Shown piece after piece: positions 11,067 through 19,550 of a stretch of 64,000 nt of DNA. Both the position numbers and the translations under genes were made by a program. The DNA lies in assembly GCF_011578045.1 (NCBI RefSeq), contig NZ_CP049801.1, forward strand, positions 2,108,001 to 2,172,000, given 5' to 3'. The notes beneath the pieces are model-generated. The model saw only the letters and a list, made by a program, of their open reading frames with translations. It had not been told where the DNA came from and did no database searches. Source of the DNA: Acinetobacter shaoyimingii. GTDB lineage: Bacteria > Pseudomonadota > Gammaproteobacteria > Pseudomonadales > Moraxellaceae. Position 1 is the stretch's first letter, and every line of letters begins with the position of its first letter.

Positions 11067-11501
11067 TTAAGCCAAAGTCTTTGCCAATTTCTTGAAGCCA
11101 AGTGTAATCGCAAGTTTAAGCTGTGCAAGTATTAATTGACTCACAAAGGGTGCTCTTGCTTGCAATTCAATCGTATAACTCACCAAAGTTTTATTTGCAG
11201 CAATCGATTTAAATTCAATAATCCCTAAATGATGCTTAATCAAAGGATTTTTAATAATTTTATATTCAATACGCTCGTTCACTTCAAGCAAGGTTATTTG
11301 CTCTTTTAACGGTTTAACAGGTCCAATCCCCATTTTACGTACTGAACCCACACCATCTGGACGCTCAGGATCTGCAGAATCTTTGATTCGAACCACTTGA
11401 ACAGGCGCAAACACATCATTATATGTCGCATGTTTAGACAAAGCTTCAAACACCGTTTCTAATGGCGCATTAAACTCTTGATTGACCTGAATAGATTTCA
11501 T
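11067..11501 (-). CDS. SRPBCC (START/Bet v1-like) family protein
   Basis: This 144-residue protein opens with IQVNQEFNAPLETVFEALSKHATYNDVFAPV, the typical first strand and helix of the SRPBCC/polyketide-cyclase fold that encloses a hydrophobic ligand. It has the central GVGSVRKMGIGP and a C-terminal amphipathic helix. There are no catalytic residues I can assign and the ligand is unknown. It is on the same strand as cmk, 11 bp upstream of it, with its own AT-rich upstream region. Confidence 0.75.
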   Translation of the reverse strand: MKSIQVNQEFNAPLETVFEALSKHATYNDVFAPVQVVRIKDSADPERPDGVGSVRKMGIGPVKPLKEQITLLEVNERIEYKIIKNPLIKHHLGIIEFKSIAANKTLVSYTIELQARAPFVSQLILAQLKLAITLGFKKLAKTLA

Positions 11502-11587
11502 GTTCTTTCCTTGATTTATAAATATGAGTATAAATGAGTGAGTAAATTGTAGAATCGAGAATATTATTTGAGCATTTTACATAATCT

Positions 11588-12115
11588 TCAATTCTTTGAA
11601 GATTCATTTTCTATTTTTTGTTGTAAACGCAATTGTCTTTTTTCTTCACGGCGTTTTTTAAAGAAATTTGAGAGTTGCTGTGAACACTGTTCCTGTAAAC
11701 ATCCAGATACAAATTCAAAGACATGGTTATAATAACCATTATTGCTTAAGAGCTGTCGAGCACTGATCAAAGATCCAGCTTTAGGCTCAGTTGTGGCAAA
11801 GACCACGCGACGAATACGAGCATGTACTAATGCACCGACACACATGGTACAGGGTTCCAAGGTGACATATAGGGTGGCATCTTCAGGTAACCGATAGTTG
11901 TTAATGCTTTGACATGCTTGACGTATTGCAACAATTTCTGCATGAGCAGTAGGATCGTGACCAGTAATTGGTTGATTGAAACCCTGACCAATCACTTGCC
12001 CCCCACTCACGATGACGGCACCTACAGGAATTTCATCCTTATCAGCAGCCAATGCAGCCTGCGCATATGCAAGCTGCATCCATTTTTCATCGTCTGTATT
12101 AAAACTTTCAGTCAT
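11588..12115 (-). CDS. tadA: tRNA-specific adenosine deaminase
   Basis: TadA converts the wobble A34 to inosine in tRNA-Arg(ACG). The 175-residue protein has the zinc and proton-shuttle motif HAE (58-60) and the second zinc motif PCTMC (88-92), followed by GALVHARIRRVVFA. The C-terminal tail FFKKRREEKRQ is typical of TadA. Six bases separate it from the upstream enoyl-CoA hydratase-like gene, so it is probably in the ung operon. Confidence 0.95.
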   Translation of the reverse strand: MTESFNTDDEKWMQLAYAQAALAADKDEIPVGAVIVSGGQVIGQGFNQPITGHDPTAHAEIVAIRQACQSINNYRLPEDATLYVTLEPCTMCVGALVHARIRRVVFATTEPKAGSLISARQLLSNNGYYNHVFEFVSGCLQEQCSQQLSNFFKKRREEKRQLRLQQKIENESSKN

Positions 12116-12121
12116 TAGGAA

Positions 12122-13243
12122 TTAAATAACACCATAATGTTTGAGCAATTCATTCCAACTTTCATTATTAGTGACTGGTGGATTTTGACCCAAAATCCCC
12201 TTCAGTGACATTGACTCAACTGCTTGCCATTCAGGTGATAGGTCTTTATCAACCAAACGTGCTCGAACACCTTCCACAAAATCTGGATGACGAATTTTCC
12301 AATCTGAAATCTGCTTTTCTAAATCAAATACTTCTTGCCAAGGGTGAACTTGACGTCCCCATTGCCACAACAACCAAGTAATTGCAGCAGTACTTGGAGA
12401 ACCTTTGACTAAATTTTCACTCGCTTGGCGCAACCAGTCACTTCGCGCATCGCTTAAACCAACAATTGCATCATAGTCGGTTTCAAAGTTGGCGCCACGG
12501 CAAACACTATGAATTGTATCCAATGAATTCTGTAAAGGCCCTGGAGATACAGGACGATGTAAACTATTTAGAGTGTCATCCAATGCTCTAAAATCGCCTG
12601 CTGGGTAATGATCCCAATCAATATTGATCATCTTCTGCAACACGATATCACGCTGTGCATCACAAATGTGAGTTGCCCAACCAATACCATATGCGCCTGC
12701 AGCAGTCATAATTGAACCCGTTAATCCTGTAAATAAACCAACAGGTCCACGGTCAGCAAGGAATCGACTTGCGCCCACATCAGGATATAGCCCAATATTT
12801 ACTTCTGGCATCGCTAAACGAGAATATGGCGTAACTAAACGAAATGGTGCAGCCATAAATAGCCCCAAACCACCACCCATGACATAACCTTCGCCCCAAA
12901 CAACGACAGGTTTAGCATAATCATGTAGCAATAAATCTAATGCATATTCTTGTTCAAAGAATTTATTCGCTGAATCCGCTTCGTTATTAATCACCAACTG
13001 GCGCAATTTACGTACATCACCGCCTGCACAGAACGCTTTTGGTGTGGTTGAATCTAGCCAAATTGCACGCACTGACTCATCAGTGTGGAAATCTTCAAAG
13101 ACTTGAAGTAAAGCCGTTACAATGGACTCATCAAGAGCATGTAAAGATTTCGGTCGGTTTAAGCGAATGACGCGCCAACCATTGGCTGCTTCTTCGATAA
13201 TAAGATCGGGGTGATATTGGTTCATCTCGGGAGAAATTGTCAT
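12122..13243 (-). CDS. Enoyl-CoA hydratase/isomerase family, 3-hydroxyisobutyryl-CoA hydrolase-like
   Basis: A 373-residue crotonase-fold protein. The oxyanion-hole region GEGYVMGGGLGLFMAAPFR and the later MPEVNIGLYPDVGASRFL block with a long C-terminal region fit the ECH_2 / 3-hydroxyisobutyryl-CoA hydrolase (HIBCH) type better than the shorter beta-oxidation hydratases. HIBCH acts in valine breakdown, but no valine-pathway genes are adjacent. Its ATG overlaps the ung stop by four bases (ATGA), so it is translationally coupled to ung. Confidence 0.8.
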   Translation of the reverse strand: MTISPEMNQYHPDLIIEEAANGWRVIRLNRPKSLHALDESIVTALLQVFEDFHTDESVRAIWLDSTTPKAFCAGGDVRKLRQLVINNEADSANKFFEQEYALDLLLHDYAKPVVVWGEGYVMGGGLGLFMAAPFRLVTPYSRLAMPEVNIGLYPDVGASRFLADRGPVGLFTGLTGSIMTAAGAYGIGWATHICDAQRDIVLQKMINIDWDHYPAGDFRALDDTLNSLHRPVSPGPLQNSLDTIHSVCRGANFETDYDAIVGLSDARSDWLRQASENLVKGSPSTAAITWLLWQWGRQVHPWQEVFDLEKQISDWKIRHPDFVEGVRARLVDKDLSPEWQAVESMSLKGILGQNPPVTNNESWNELLKHYGVI

Positions 13244-13953
13244 GCGTCCAGCTGCCAGTTTATTGGCTCAATGCCATTTTGTTTAAGATAATTATTTGTT
13301 TTAGAAAACGCCTTACAACCAAAGAATCCACCTCGGTTTGCTGCTAAAGGAGATGGATGTGCTGCTTTGAGAACCAAATGCTTATTTTGGTCGATGCGTT
13401 GTCCTTTTCGTTGTGCGTATGCACCCCAAAGTATAAATACGATGTGTTCACGTTGCTCATTGAGTACATCAATGACTGCGTCGGTAAAATCTTCCCAGCC
13501 ACGCTTTTGATGGGATGTAGGTTGACCTGCTTCGACTGTCAGTACACTGTTCAGCAACAACACACCTTCTTGAGCCCACTGTGTTAAGTCACCGTGCTTC
13601 GAAGCGGGTATACCCAGATCCGAATTTAACTCATGAAAGATATTACGCAAAGATGGAGGCAATGCAAGCCCCTTTTGCACAGAAAAGCTTAAGCCATGTG
13701 CCTGATCTGGACCATGATACGGATCTTGTCCCAAAATCACAGCTTTAACTTGGCTTAAAGGCGTCGTGTTCAGCGCATTAAAAATAAGAGAACTTGGCGG
13801 ATAAATCACTTTGTCCGCTTGAATTTCTGTTTTTAAAAAATCGCGTAAATCATCCATGCGTTTGCTTAAGAGGAATTCAGATAAGCTATATTTCCAGCCA
13901 TCTTCCAAACGAACTTGATTGAGTTTCAGCATCTCTTGTTCAGTCAATTGCAT
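13240..13953 (-). CDS. ung: Uracil-DNA glycosylase
   Basis: Ung removes uracil from DNA to start base excision repair. The 237-residue family 1 enzyme has the water-activating motif GQDPYH (75-80, catalytic D77), the LLLNSVLTV strand and the DNA-intercalating HPSPLAA loop near residue 199. The start has AGGATG upstream. It is followed with four-base overlap by the hydratase-like gene and then tadA, forming a short operon. Confidence 0.97.
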   Translation of the reverse strand: MQLTEQEMLKLNQVRLEDGWKYSLSEFLLSKRMDDLRDFLKTEIQADKVIYPPSSLIFNALNTTPLSQVKAVILGQDPYHGPDQAHGLSFSVQKGLALPPSLRNIFHELNSDLGIPASKHGDLTQWAQEGVLLLNSVLTVEAGQPTSHQKRGWEDFTDAVIDVLNEQREHIVFILWGAYAQRKGQRIDQNKHLVLKAAHPSPLAANRGGFFGCKAFSKTNNYLKQNGIEPINWQLDA

Positions 13954-13989
13954 TTTGCATTCATCCTAAATATGTGCATCCACGCTTAC

Positions 13990-14586
13990 TTAAATTTTAA
14001 CTTGTAAATCTACTTCAGGATTTTGAAACCGAATGCCTTGCTGTAAATGGTTATACATTTGAGGATCATTCCATTCAGATTGAATTTGCTCTGAAAAAAT
14101 AATTTGATCCAAACGCAATAAACCCATTTGTTCGTTATCAATATCTTCTAAAAAGCTTTGTGCGTAACCTGTATCCGTTTCATGCACAATCACTGAATAG
14201 ACTTCAACATCACCTTCACCATTTTGTGTGATGGTCGAATTCAATACTTGTTGAGCCAAGTAAAAGAAAATACGTGAAAACTGTTCGGCTGAAGGCGAAA
14301 CAGGGAGTGAAACCCAGCGTGCACTAAATGTTTTGCAGGCTTGGATATACTCTGCACTGTCATTTTGCCAGAAACAAATTGCATGATCGAAACTATCGTA
14401 TAGGTCTTTGATCACACCTTTGAGCAAGCCAAAGTCGTATACCATTTGTCCATGATCTAGCTTTGATGCTTTAAGTAATAATTCAACTTTGTAGCTATGA
14501 CCATGAATCGAACGCTTACAACGATCTGACGTGCAATTACGCACAATATGCGCATTTTCAAATTTAAATAATTTACGAATTAACAT
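13990..14586 (-). CDS. 6-carboxytetrahydropterin synthase (QueD)-like protein
   Basis: This 198-residue protein belongs to the PTPS/QueD fold. It has H13 in ENAHIVRN and IHGHSY (H28, H30) as likely zinc ligands, plus VHETDTGYA containing the family glutamate. E. coli QueD is only about 120 residues and has Cys-x3-His-Gly-His, whereas here the nearest cysteine is C23 with four residues between (CKRSIHGH), and there is a long C-terminal extension. It may be a paralogue with a different role. Annotating it as the queuosine-pathway enzyme is uncertain. A 36-bp gap separates it from ung downstream. Confidence 0.7.
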   Translation of the reverse strand: MLIRKLFKFENAHIVRNCTSDRCKRSIHGHSYKVELLLKASKLDHGQMVYDFGLLKGVIKDLYDSFDHAICFWQNDSAEYIQACKTFSARWVSLPVSPSAEQFSRIFFYLAQQVLNSTITQNGEGDVEVYSVIVHETDTGYAQSFLEDIDNEQMGLLRLDQIIFSEQIQSEWNDPQMYNHLQQGIRFQNPEVDLQVKI

Positions 14587-14747
14587 GTGCCAAAGCTATC
14601 AATAAATCGTTAAGAAATTTAATTATAGAGCAATTTTTTCAAAGTCTTCATTAATTTTATCGTTTTTGACAATAGGCAAAAGGTATTAAACAATATCATA
14701 ACCTAAAAATTTTATTTACTGATTAAAAATCAACACTTTGATTTTAT

Positions 14748-15710
14748 CTAATTAAATGAATTAAATGGCGCTAAACTTCTGGCATAGGTGTAAACATTTT
14801 TATCTTCACGCATAAGATAACTGCTAAATTGTCTTTGACGGTCGTGTAGTTTGACCAAAACTTGAATTTTAAACAAACTCGATTTCACATCTAACAATGT
14901 CTCAACCTTTGCCCTAGACTCTGTTGAGATTTGATCAAATGGTGCGACATTCCATAAATCGCTCACATTTGAAAAATATTCCATATTGGCCTGTCGTTGT
15001 TCAATCATATTTTGAATTTGATTTACATCCAATTTATCATCCAATGCTGCTAAAACCAAAGCAGGCGCCGTATTGATATTGATCTTCATGCCTTGTTTAG
15101 GTATGGCTGTGACATAGGGTGCGATTAGCTCATAGTTTTTCCCTTCAAAACCACGAACTTGTTTAAGCTCTTCTGCACTTAAAAAAGGTGCATTGGCTGC
15201 CATGTAGGATGATCTTAGGCCTTGATAATAATTACTTTCAGCTCCAGCCGCGCCAATGGTTAAATCATCTGGATCTTGCCAATCAATCACGGCCTCGCTT
15301 AAACCAGCAGGTAATCCCACACGTTTTAATAAACGCTCAAAATATGCCTGTGCTTCTGGTTCTGGCGTTCCATCTTCCTTTAAAAGACTATTTAAATTAA
15401 ATTTTCCAGTTTCATCTTCTAATTTTCCTGCAACCACACCACCCTCTATGGGAAATGGCGGTAATGGTTTTGCCCAAGATTCTTGCAAATAATCTGCATT
15501 CGAATTTGATCGAGCATCTTCAGCCAAAAGCTCTGTATAAAATGCTTCGGCACTCTTTGCATAGAGTAAGCTCTGATTTTGACGCATCAAGTAGGCTGTA
15601 TTTTCTGAGGTAAACTGCTGATGTTTTGCAATAGATGCGGCCAAAATCGTCGCTAAAGCGACCATCACCAATATGGTAATTAATGCAATTCCACGCTGCT
15701 GCCCCATCAT
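14748..15710 (-). CDS. gspK: Type II secretion minor pseudopilin GspK
   Basis: This 320-residue protein has a prepilin-type N-terminus: QQRG followed by the hydrophobic IALITILVMVALATILAASI. The +5 residue is Thr instead of Glu, as expected for GspK, the tip pseudopilin. The large soluble domain contains the helical SAM-like region INTAPALVLAALDD typical of GspK (T2SSK). It is last of the gspH-I-J-K set, 66 bp after gspJ. The core T2SS genes gspC-G are not in the window, which is usual for Acinetobacter, where they are scattered. Confidence 0.93.
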   Translation of the reverse strand: MMGQQRGIALITILVMVALATILAASIAKHQQFTSENTAYLMRQNQSLLYAKSAEAFYTELLAEDARSNSNADYLQESWAKPLPPFPIEGGVVAGKLEDETGKFNLNSLLKEDGTPEPEAQAYFERLLKRVGLPAGLSEAVIDWQDPDDLTIGAAGAESNYYQGLRSSYMAANAPFLSAEELKQVRGFEGKNYELIAPYVTAIPKQGMKININTAPALVLAALDDKLDVNQIQNMIEQRQANMEYFSNVSDLWNVAPFDQISTESRAKVETLLDVKSSLFKIQVLVKLHDRQRQFSSYLMREDKNVYTYARSLAPFNSFN

Positions 15711-15776
15711 GACATCCTTGTTCAGTTACTTTTGCATAGACTAAATTTTGCTTAGGCTATATTCATTATAAATCGA

Positions 15777-16460
15777 TTAATTAGATTGTTTGGCTTGAGC
15801 TTTTAAGAATTGTGTATTTAACAAACTCATCATCCATTCATATTCAACATCTTGTACTGTGAGCTTTATTCTTAAGCCCCTTGGTAATACTCGTAAATTT
15901 TGCAGATTATTCACATCAGTATTTACATCTGGCCATTGAGTTAATGTGTCAGGATTGAGCACTGTAATCTCAAATTGATCTACATTAGACAATAATTCAC
16001 TTGATACGGGTTGCTGTGTTTGACTGACGTTAATATTGGCATATTTTAAACGATAAAGTTTCTTTTGCTGTGTATCGTATCGGTATTCTATGCGCTCATA
16101 GGGTGACAAGCCTTGTTGCAAAGGATCAGACACACCTGACTTGGTAAAGGATAAAGTCTGATTATTCAGCACTAATGCAGGCTGTACCGTTCCTGCAATG
16201 TTTGCTGTTAATGGTACAATTTGCAAACTATCTCGTTGAAATTGCAAATATGCATCTTGTAATGCTGCCAAATGTTCTTCATGAACTGCATTACGGTCTC
16301 TCACCTTGAGTAAATAATCAAAAACCTTCCAACCCAAAGCAGATAACACGGCAAATATTGCGATTGAGACCAATAACTCAACCAAGGTAAAACCGAGCTC
16401 TTGAGTTTTGTGCTTATTTTTATTGTTTAGGGTTTTATTGCTATGTTTAAAATCATTCAC
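15777..16460 (-). CDS. gspJ: Type II secretion minor pseudopilin GspJ
   Basis: A 227-residue pseudopilin. The prepilin peptidase site is ELG|FTLVELLVSIAIFAVLSALG with Glu at +5, preceded by an approximately 24-residue polar leader rich in Asn and Lys. The length and the C-terminal region (GLRIKLTVQDVEYEWMMSL) fit GspJ, which sits with GspI and GspK at the pseudopilus tip. The start appears to be GTG at 16460. Two bases separate it from the gspI stop, so translation is probably coupled. Confidence 0.92.
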   Translation of the reverse strand: MNDFKHSNKTLNNKNKHKTQELGFTLVELLVSIAIFAVLSALGWKVFDYLLKVRDRNAVHEEHLAALQDAYLQFQRDSLQIVPLTANIAGTVQPALVLNNQTLSFTKSGVSDPLQQGLSPYERIEYRYDTQQKKLYRLKYANINVSQTQQPVSSELLSNVDQFEITVLNPDTLTQWPDVNTDVNNLQNLRVLPRGLRIKLTVQDVEYEWMMSLLNTQFLKAQAKQSN

Positions 16461-16462
16461 AG

Positions 16463-17134
16463 TTAAGTTTCTTTTATTGGATGGTTATAAAACACCATAT
16501 TGGTAATACCTGATTCCACTTTTCCCAATTCAGTATTATATAAACTAATCTGAATATCTATTTTTTGTACATTAGGACTCAGCGTCGCTTCAGATTTTTT
16601 ATCAATTTGCCAAGTTTCACCTTGTGATGTCAATTGCTTAGATTGTGTCCCTTCTAACCATTCACCATTAATCTCCATCTGTGCCACTTCATTTTGTGCC
16701 ACCATTTGCGCCTTGGTTCTGAGTATGGCATTGCCCGTCGATTGTGTATATTGCTGTGCAACTTTGGTTAAAGCCATAGCCGCAACCGCAAATATAGCCA
16801 ATGCCACAACCACTTCAATCAATGTAAATCCTGAACGAGGATGAGCAAAACAACGTTTTGCCCGAGTGCAAGATGAGAAACTATGTTTCGAATCATTCAA
16901 TCGAGCGCTGCTCGATCGTGTCGCAAGACCGAAAGCTGTGCTTGAGGTATGAGAATAACTAGAACAACGTTTTGCCCGAGTGCAAGATGAGAAACTATGT
17001 TTCGAATCATTCAATCGAGCACTGCTCGATCGTGTCGCAAGATCGAAAGCTATGCTTGAGGTACGAGAATAATCAGAACAACGTTTTGCCTGAGTAGACG
17101 ATGAAAAAAGCGGAACTGAATCTTTACTTTTCAT
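16463..17134 (-). CDS. gspI: Type II secretion minor pseudopilin GspI with a repeat-expanded leader
   Basis: The C-terminal about 120 residues are a normal GspI: SG|FTLIEVVVALAIFAVAAMAL with the cleavage site between G102 and F103 and Glu at +5. The leader is about 102 residues instead of the usual 5-25. Residues 19-56 and 57-94 are two near-identical 38-residue repeats, encoded by a 114-bp in-frame DNA tandem repeat, flanked by partial copies. The repeats are Ser/Arg-rich and carry many Cys. The ATG is at 17134, inside the end of gspH. The cytoplasmic leader would be removed by GspO/PilD if processing still works. Confidence 0.88.
   Translation of the reverse strand: MKSKDSVPLFSSSTQAKRCSDYSRTSSIAFDLATRSSSARLNDSKHSFSSCTRAKRCSSYSHTSSTAFGLATRSSSARLNDSKHSFSSCTRAKRCFAHPRSGFTLIEVVVALAIFAVAAMALTKVAQQYTQSTGNAILRTKAQMVAQNEVAQMEINGEWLEGTQSKQLTSQGETWQIDKKSEATLSPNVQKIDIQISLYNTELGKVESGITNMVFYNHPIKET
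16851..17096 (-). repeat. 114-bp direct tandem repeat (two full copies and a partial third) inside gspI
   Basis: On the plus strand each unit begins CAACGTTTTGCC. Units start at 16851, 16965 and 17079, exactly 114 bp apart (38 codons, so the reading frame is kept). The third copy is partial and ends near 17096. Each full unit contains a 7-bp inverted repeat ATCGAGC-n3-GCTCGAT. Copies differ at a few positions (for example GCT or ACT in the hairpin loop), so they are not brand-new duplicates. Confidence 0.92.
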
Positions 17135-17705
17135 CAATGACTTTCCCCAAATAATCGATTTGAATTAAATCGCCTATGGGCTGTTGATCATAATAGATTT
17201 GAATACTGACAGGCTTAGCCTCACCATTGCCAAACCAAATCAATTTTGGCGCATTTGAACCCACTAAATCTGTATTTTGAGCATTTTCAAAACGATGATC
17301 CTGAGGCTCGATGCTAAAGCTCACATGCTCAGGTAAAGTCTTGTCTGCAAATTCCTCTAAATGAATCCATGTTTTTTGCACATCATTTTGTTTTTGATGG
17401 TTTAATAATCCAGATGCATTTCTCATTTGAGCAGGTTGATATTCCTCAACATGATAACCAAATGCAGTTACATCGGTTGCTGGCTCTGTTACTAATGCAT
17501 AAATACGAGATTGATCATTGGCTTGGCGTGCGATTTGCTTTAAATCCATCATCAACAGTTCACGTGCCTGCATGGCTTTACGCTGATCAACACCGTCAAT
17601 ATTCATCATGACCAAAGCAGCAAGAAGACCAATAATCACAATCACCACCATAAGCTCAATTAGGGTAAACCCTGTTTGCTTATAGGCCAATGATTGCGAT
17701 TTCAT
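17124..17705 (-). CDS. gspH: Type II secretion minor pseudopilin GspH
   Basis: A 193-residue pseudopilin with a short leader ending KQTG, then FTLIELMVVIVIIGLLAALVMM with Glu at +5. The soluble domain is of GspH size. It is the first of the gspH-I-J-K cluster and overlaps the gspI start by 11 bp. It lies 10 bp after the TetR-type gene on the same strand, so it may share a transcript with it. Confidence 0.9.
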   Translation of the reverse strand: MKSQSLAYKQTGFTLIELMVVIVIIGLLAALVMMNIDGVDQRKAMQARELLMMDLKQIARQANDQSRIYALVTEPATDVTAFGYHVEEYQPAQMRNASGLLNHQKQNDVQKTWIHLEEFADKTLPEHVSFSIEPQDHRFENAQNTDLVGSNAPKLIWFGNGEAKPVSIQIYYDQQPIGDLIQIDYLGKVIDEK

Positions 17706-17715
17706 CTATACCGAC

Positions 17716-18327
17716 CTAAGCCATTTCTTCAGCAACAACATGCTTAGGTAACATCAGCGCTTGCTCAATTAATGCGACTCTGAGCGTATCTCGCGAACCT
17801 AAATAGCGTTGATAGAAGCTCGAATTGAGTATTGCTCCACCACCATGGGTAATAGACCAAATCGAAGCTAAGTAGTCTCGTGTACTCATTTTGCTACCGA
17901 TCGTCTCAAGATATTGATCCGTCATACGTATAATTAAACGCAGACGGCTTTTTCGAACTTGATACATTTCATTAAACAGATGATGAAGCCCTTGGCCTGT
18001 TGTAGAAAGACGTTCCTCAATTTGATGGAACAATACGGTACGTTCAGGATGATGCAGATGATGCAACATAAAAAAGGCTAAGTGTTCTGGAAATTCTTTT
18101 TCAGTATCACGTACCATTTCAAGCAACATGCGCTCATTTCGAATAATGAGCAGCATATACAATTCATCTTTACTCTGAAAATGTTTATAGAGTGTACCCT
18201 TTGCCAAATCAAGTTCTGCGGCAAGCGCATCAAGCGTCATGCCTGATTCACCATTTTCTAGAAGAAGTTGCTCAGCTACCTGAAATATTAATGCTTCTCT
18301 TGCTCTAAACTGAGCCTGACGATCCAT
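17716..18327 (-). CDS. TetR/AcrR family transcriptional regulator
   Basis: A 203-residue protein with the N-terminal TetR helix-turn-helix: REALIFQVAEQLLLENG, then LAAELDLAKGTLYKHFQSKDELY (about residues 8-60). The C-terminal ligand-binding part is not diagnostic. I prefer the ATG at 18327; a GTG two codons upstream is possible. It stands between tatD and gspH on the same strand. The target is unknown; TetR proteins usually repress neighbours or themselves, but no divergent partner is present here. Confidence 0.88.
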   Translation of the reverse strand: MDRQAQFRAREALIFQVAEQLLLENGESGMTLDALAAELDLAKGTLYKHFQSKDELYMLLIIRNERMLLEMVRDTEKEFPEHLAFFMLHHLHHPERTVLFHQIEERLSTTGQGLHHLFNEMYQVRKSRLRLIIRMTDQYLETIGSKMSTRDYLASIWSITHGGGAILNSSFYQRYLGSRDTLRVALIEQALMLPKHVVAEEMA

Positions 18328-18371
18328 CTTCACTCTATAAACTCTCTTCTTAATATTTTATCCATTAAAAC

Positions 18372-19148
18372 TTAATGCTTCATTTTAAGGAGATTTTCAA
18401 AATTTTGCGTCGTAATGAAAGCAATCTCCTCAAGGCTTTTATGATATACATCACTTAAGGCTTTGGCTACATAGGGAACGTACTTTGGTTCATTAGACTT
18501 TCCTCTATAGGGCATTGGTGCCAAATATGGACTATCAGTCTCTATGAGTAAACGATCGAGTGGAACTTGCTTCGCAACATCACGCAAATCTTGGGCATTT
18601 TTGAAAGATACGATCCCTGAAAATGAAATGTAATAACCACAATCAAGTACCGCTTTAGCTGTATCCCAGTCCTCAGTAAAACAATGTAAAATACCGTGAT
18701 CTGAGCCTTCAGCACGAATGATATCAATGGTGTCATGCTTAGAAGAGCGAGTATGAACCACCACAGGTTTCTTGACTATTTTTGATGCTTGAATATGTCG
18801 TGCGAAACATTGTTTCTGATCTTCCACAAATTCAGTACTGTGAAAATAATCCAATCCTGTTTCACCAATGGCCCAGACTTTATCGAAACGTGCTAGTTCG
18901 ACTAATGTCTCAACCGTTGCACGATTCATCACAGATGGATCTTCGCATGGATGCACTCCAACACTGTAACCAACATCTGTGTGTCGTGCTGCAATTTCAG
19001 ATAAAGCGATATGGTCATCTAAGTCGACAGAAATTCCCATCATCTTAGACACACCTGCATCGCGCGCTTGTTGAATTGCCATATCCAAATCTCCCCCATA
19101 AGGTTCAAGATTGAGCATGGTTAAGTGACAGTGAGTATCAACAAACAC
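18372..19148 (-). CDS. tatD: TatD family metal-dependent hydrolase (DNase)
   Basis: A 258-residue TIM-barrel amidohydrolase-like enzyme. Metal ligands are visible: DTHCHL (H6, H8), GETGLDYF near residue 95, VVHTRSS near 130, LHCFTED near 155 and the ETDSPYLAP motif near 206. TatD proteins have 3'-5' exonuclease/DNase activity. The start is GTG at 19148 with a strong GAGGTAA ribosome site. In Acinetobacter and Pseudomonas this gene commonly follows holB-pilZ, as it does here. Confidence 0.93.
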   Translation of the reverse strand: MFVDTHCHLTMLNLEPYGGDLDMAIQQARDAGVSKMMGISVDLDDHIALSEIAARHTDVGYSVGVHPCEDPSVMNRATVETLVELARFDKVWAIGETGLDYFHSTEFVEDQKQCFARHIQASKIVKKPVVVHTRSSKHDTIDIIRAEGSDHGILHCFTEDWDTAKAVLDCGYYISFSGIVSFKNAQDLRDVAKQVPLDRLLIETDSPYLAPMPYRGKSNEPKYVPYVAKALSDVYHKSLEEIAFITTQNFENLLKMKH

Positions 19149-19181
19149 GGAATTACCTCATAGTTTCAAGCGTAGTAAAGC

Positions 19182-19523
19182 CTACATTGTAAAACTAGGA
19201 TGGTTCAAAGACATACTCCCTGCAAGTAATTTTTCTGCTTCCATTTTGTAAAAGGCGCCTTTTTCACCAGTCAGCTGAATAGCAAAGCCTTGTGGTTTAT
19301 CGACATTTTGCTTATATGAGATCCAAATCACTTTACCGGTCAGAGGAATTTTTTGTGATTGTTCTGGTAATGTTGCCAAAACAAAGATTTCTTGACCCAT
19401 TTTGACTGCTAAATTGGATGGAATAAATAATCCACCCCCATTTACAAACGGCATATAACTCGATTGTAAAATTTTGCGATCTGAAATATTGACTTGGATA
19501 ATTCCGCCAGTACGTGGATTCAT
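19182..19523 (-). CDS. pilZ: Type IV pilus assembly protein PilZ
   Basis: A 113-residue single-domain PilZ protein. The first strand region is GGIIQVNISDRKILQSSYM and there is an FIPSNLAVKMGQEIFVLATLPE segment. The c-di-GMP-binding RxxxR motif is absent, as in P. aeruginosa PilZ, which controls type IV pilus assembly without binding c-di-GMP. Between holB and tatD, the gene order matches Pseudomonas and supports the pilus role. Confidence 0.9.
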   Translation of the reverse strand: MNPRTGGIIQVNISDRKILQSSYMPFVNGGGLFIPSNLAVKMGQEIFVLATLPEQSQKIPLTGKVIWISYKQNVDKPQGFAIQLTGEKGAFYKMEAEKLLAGSMSLNHPSFTM

Positions 19524-19550
19524 GATTTCCCCTTAGTCATAAATCAAAGC

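Noticed and set aside
11909..12118. Plus-strand frame antisense to tadA
   Set aside because: No domain, overlaps a well-supported enzyme gene.
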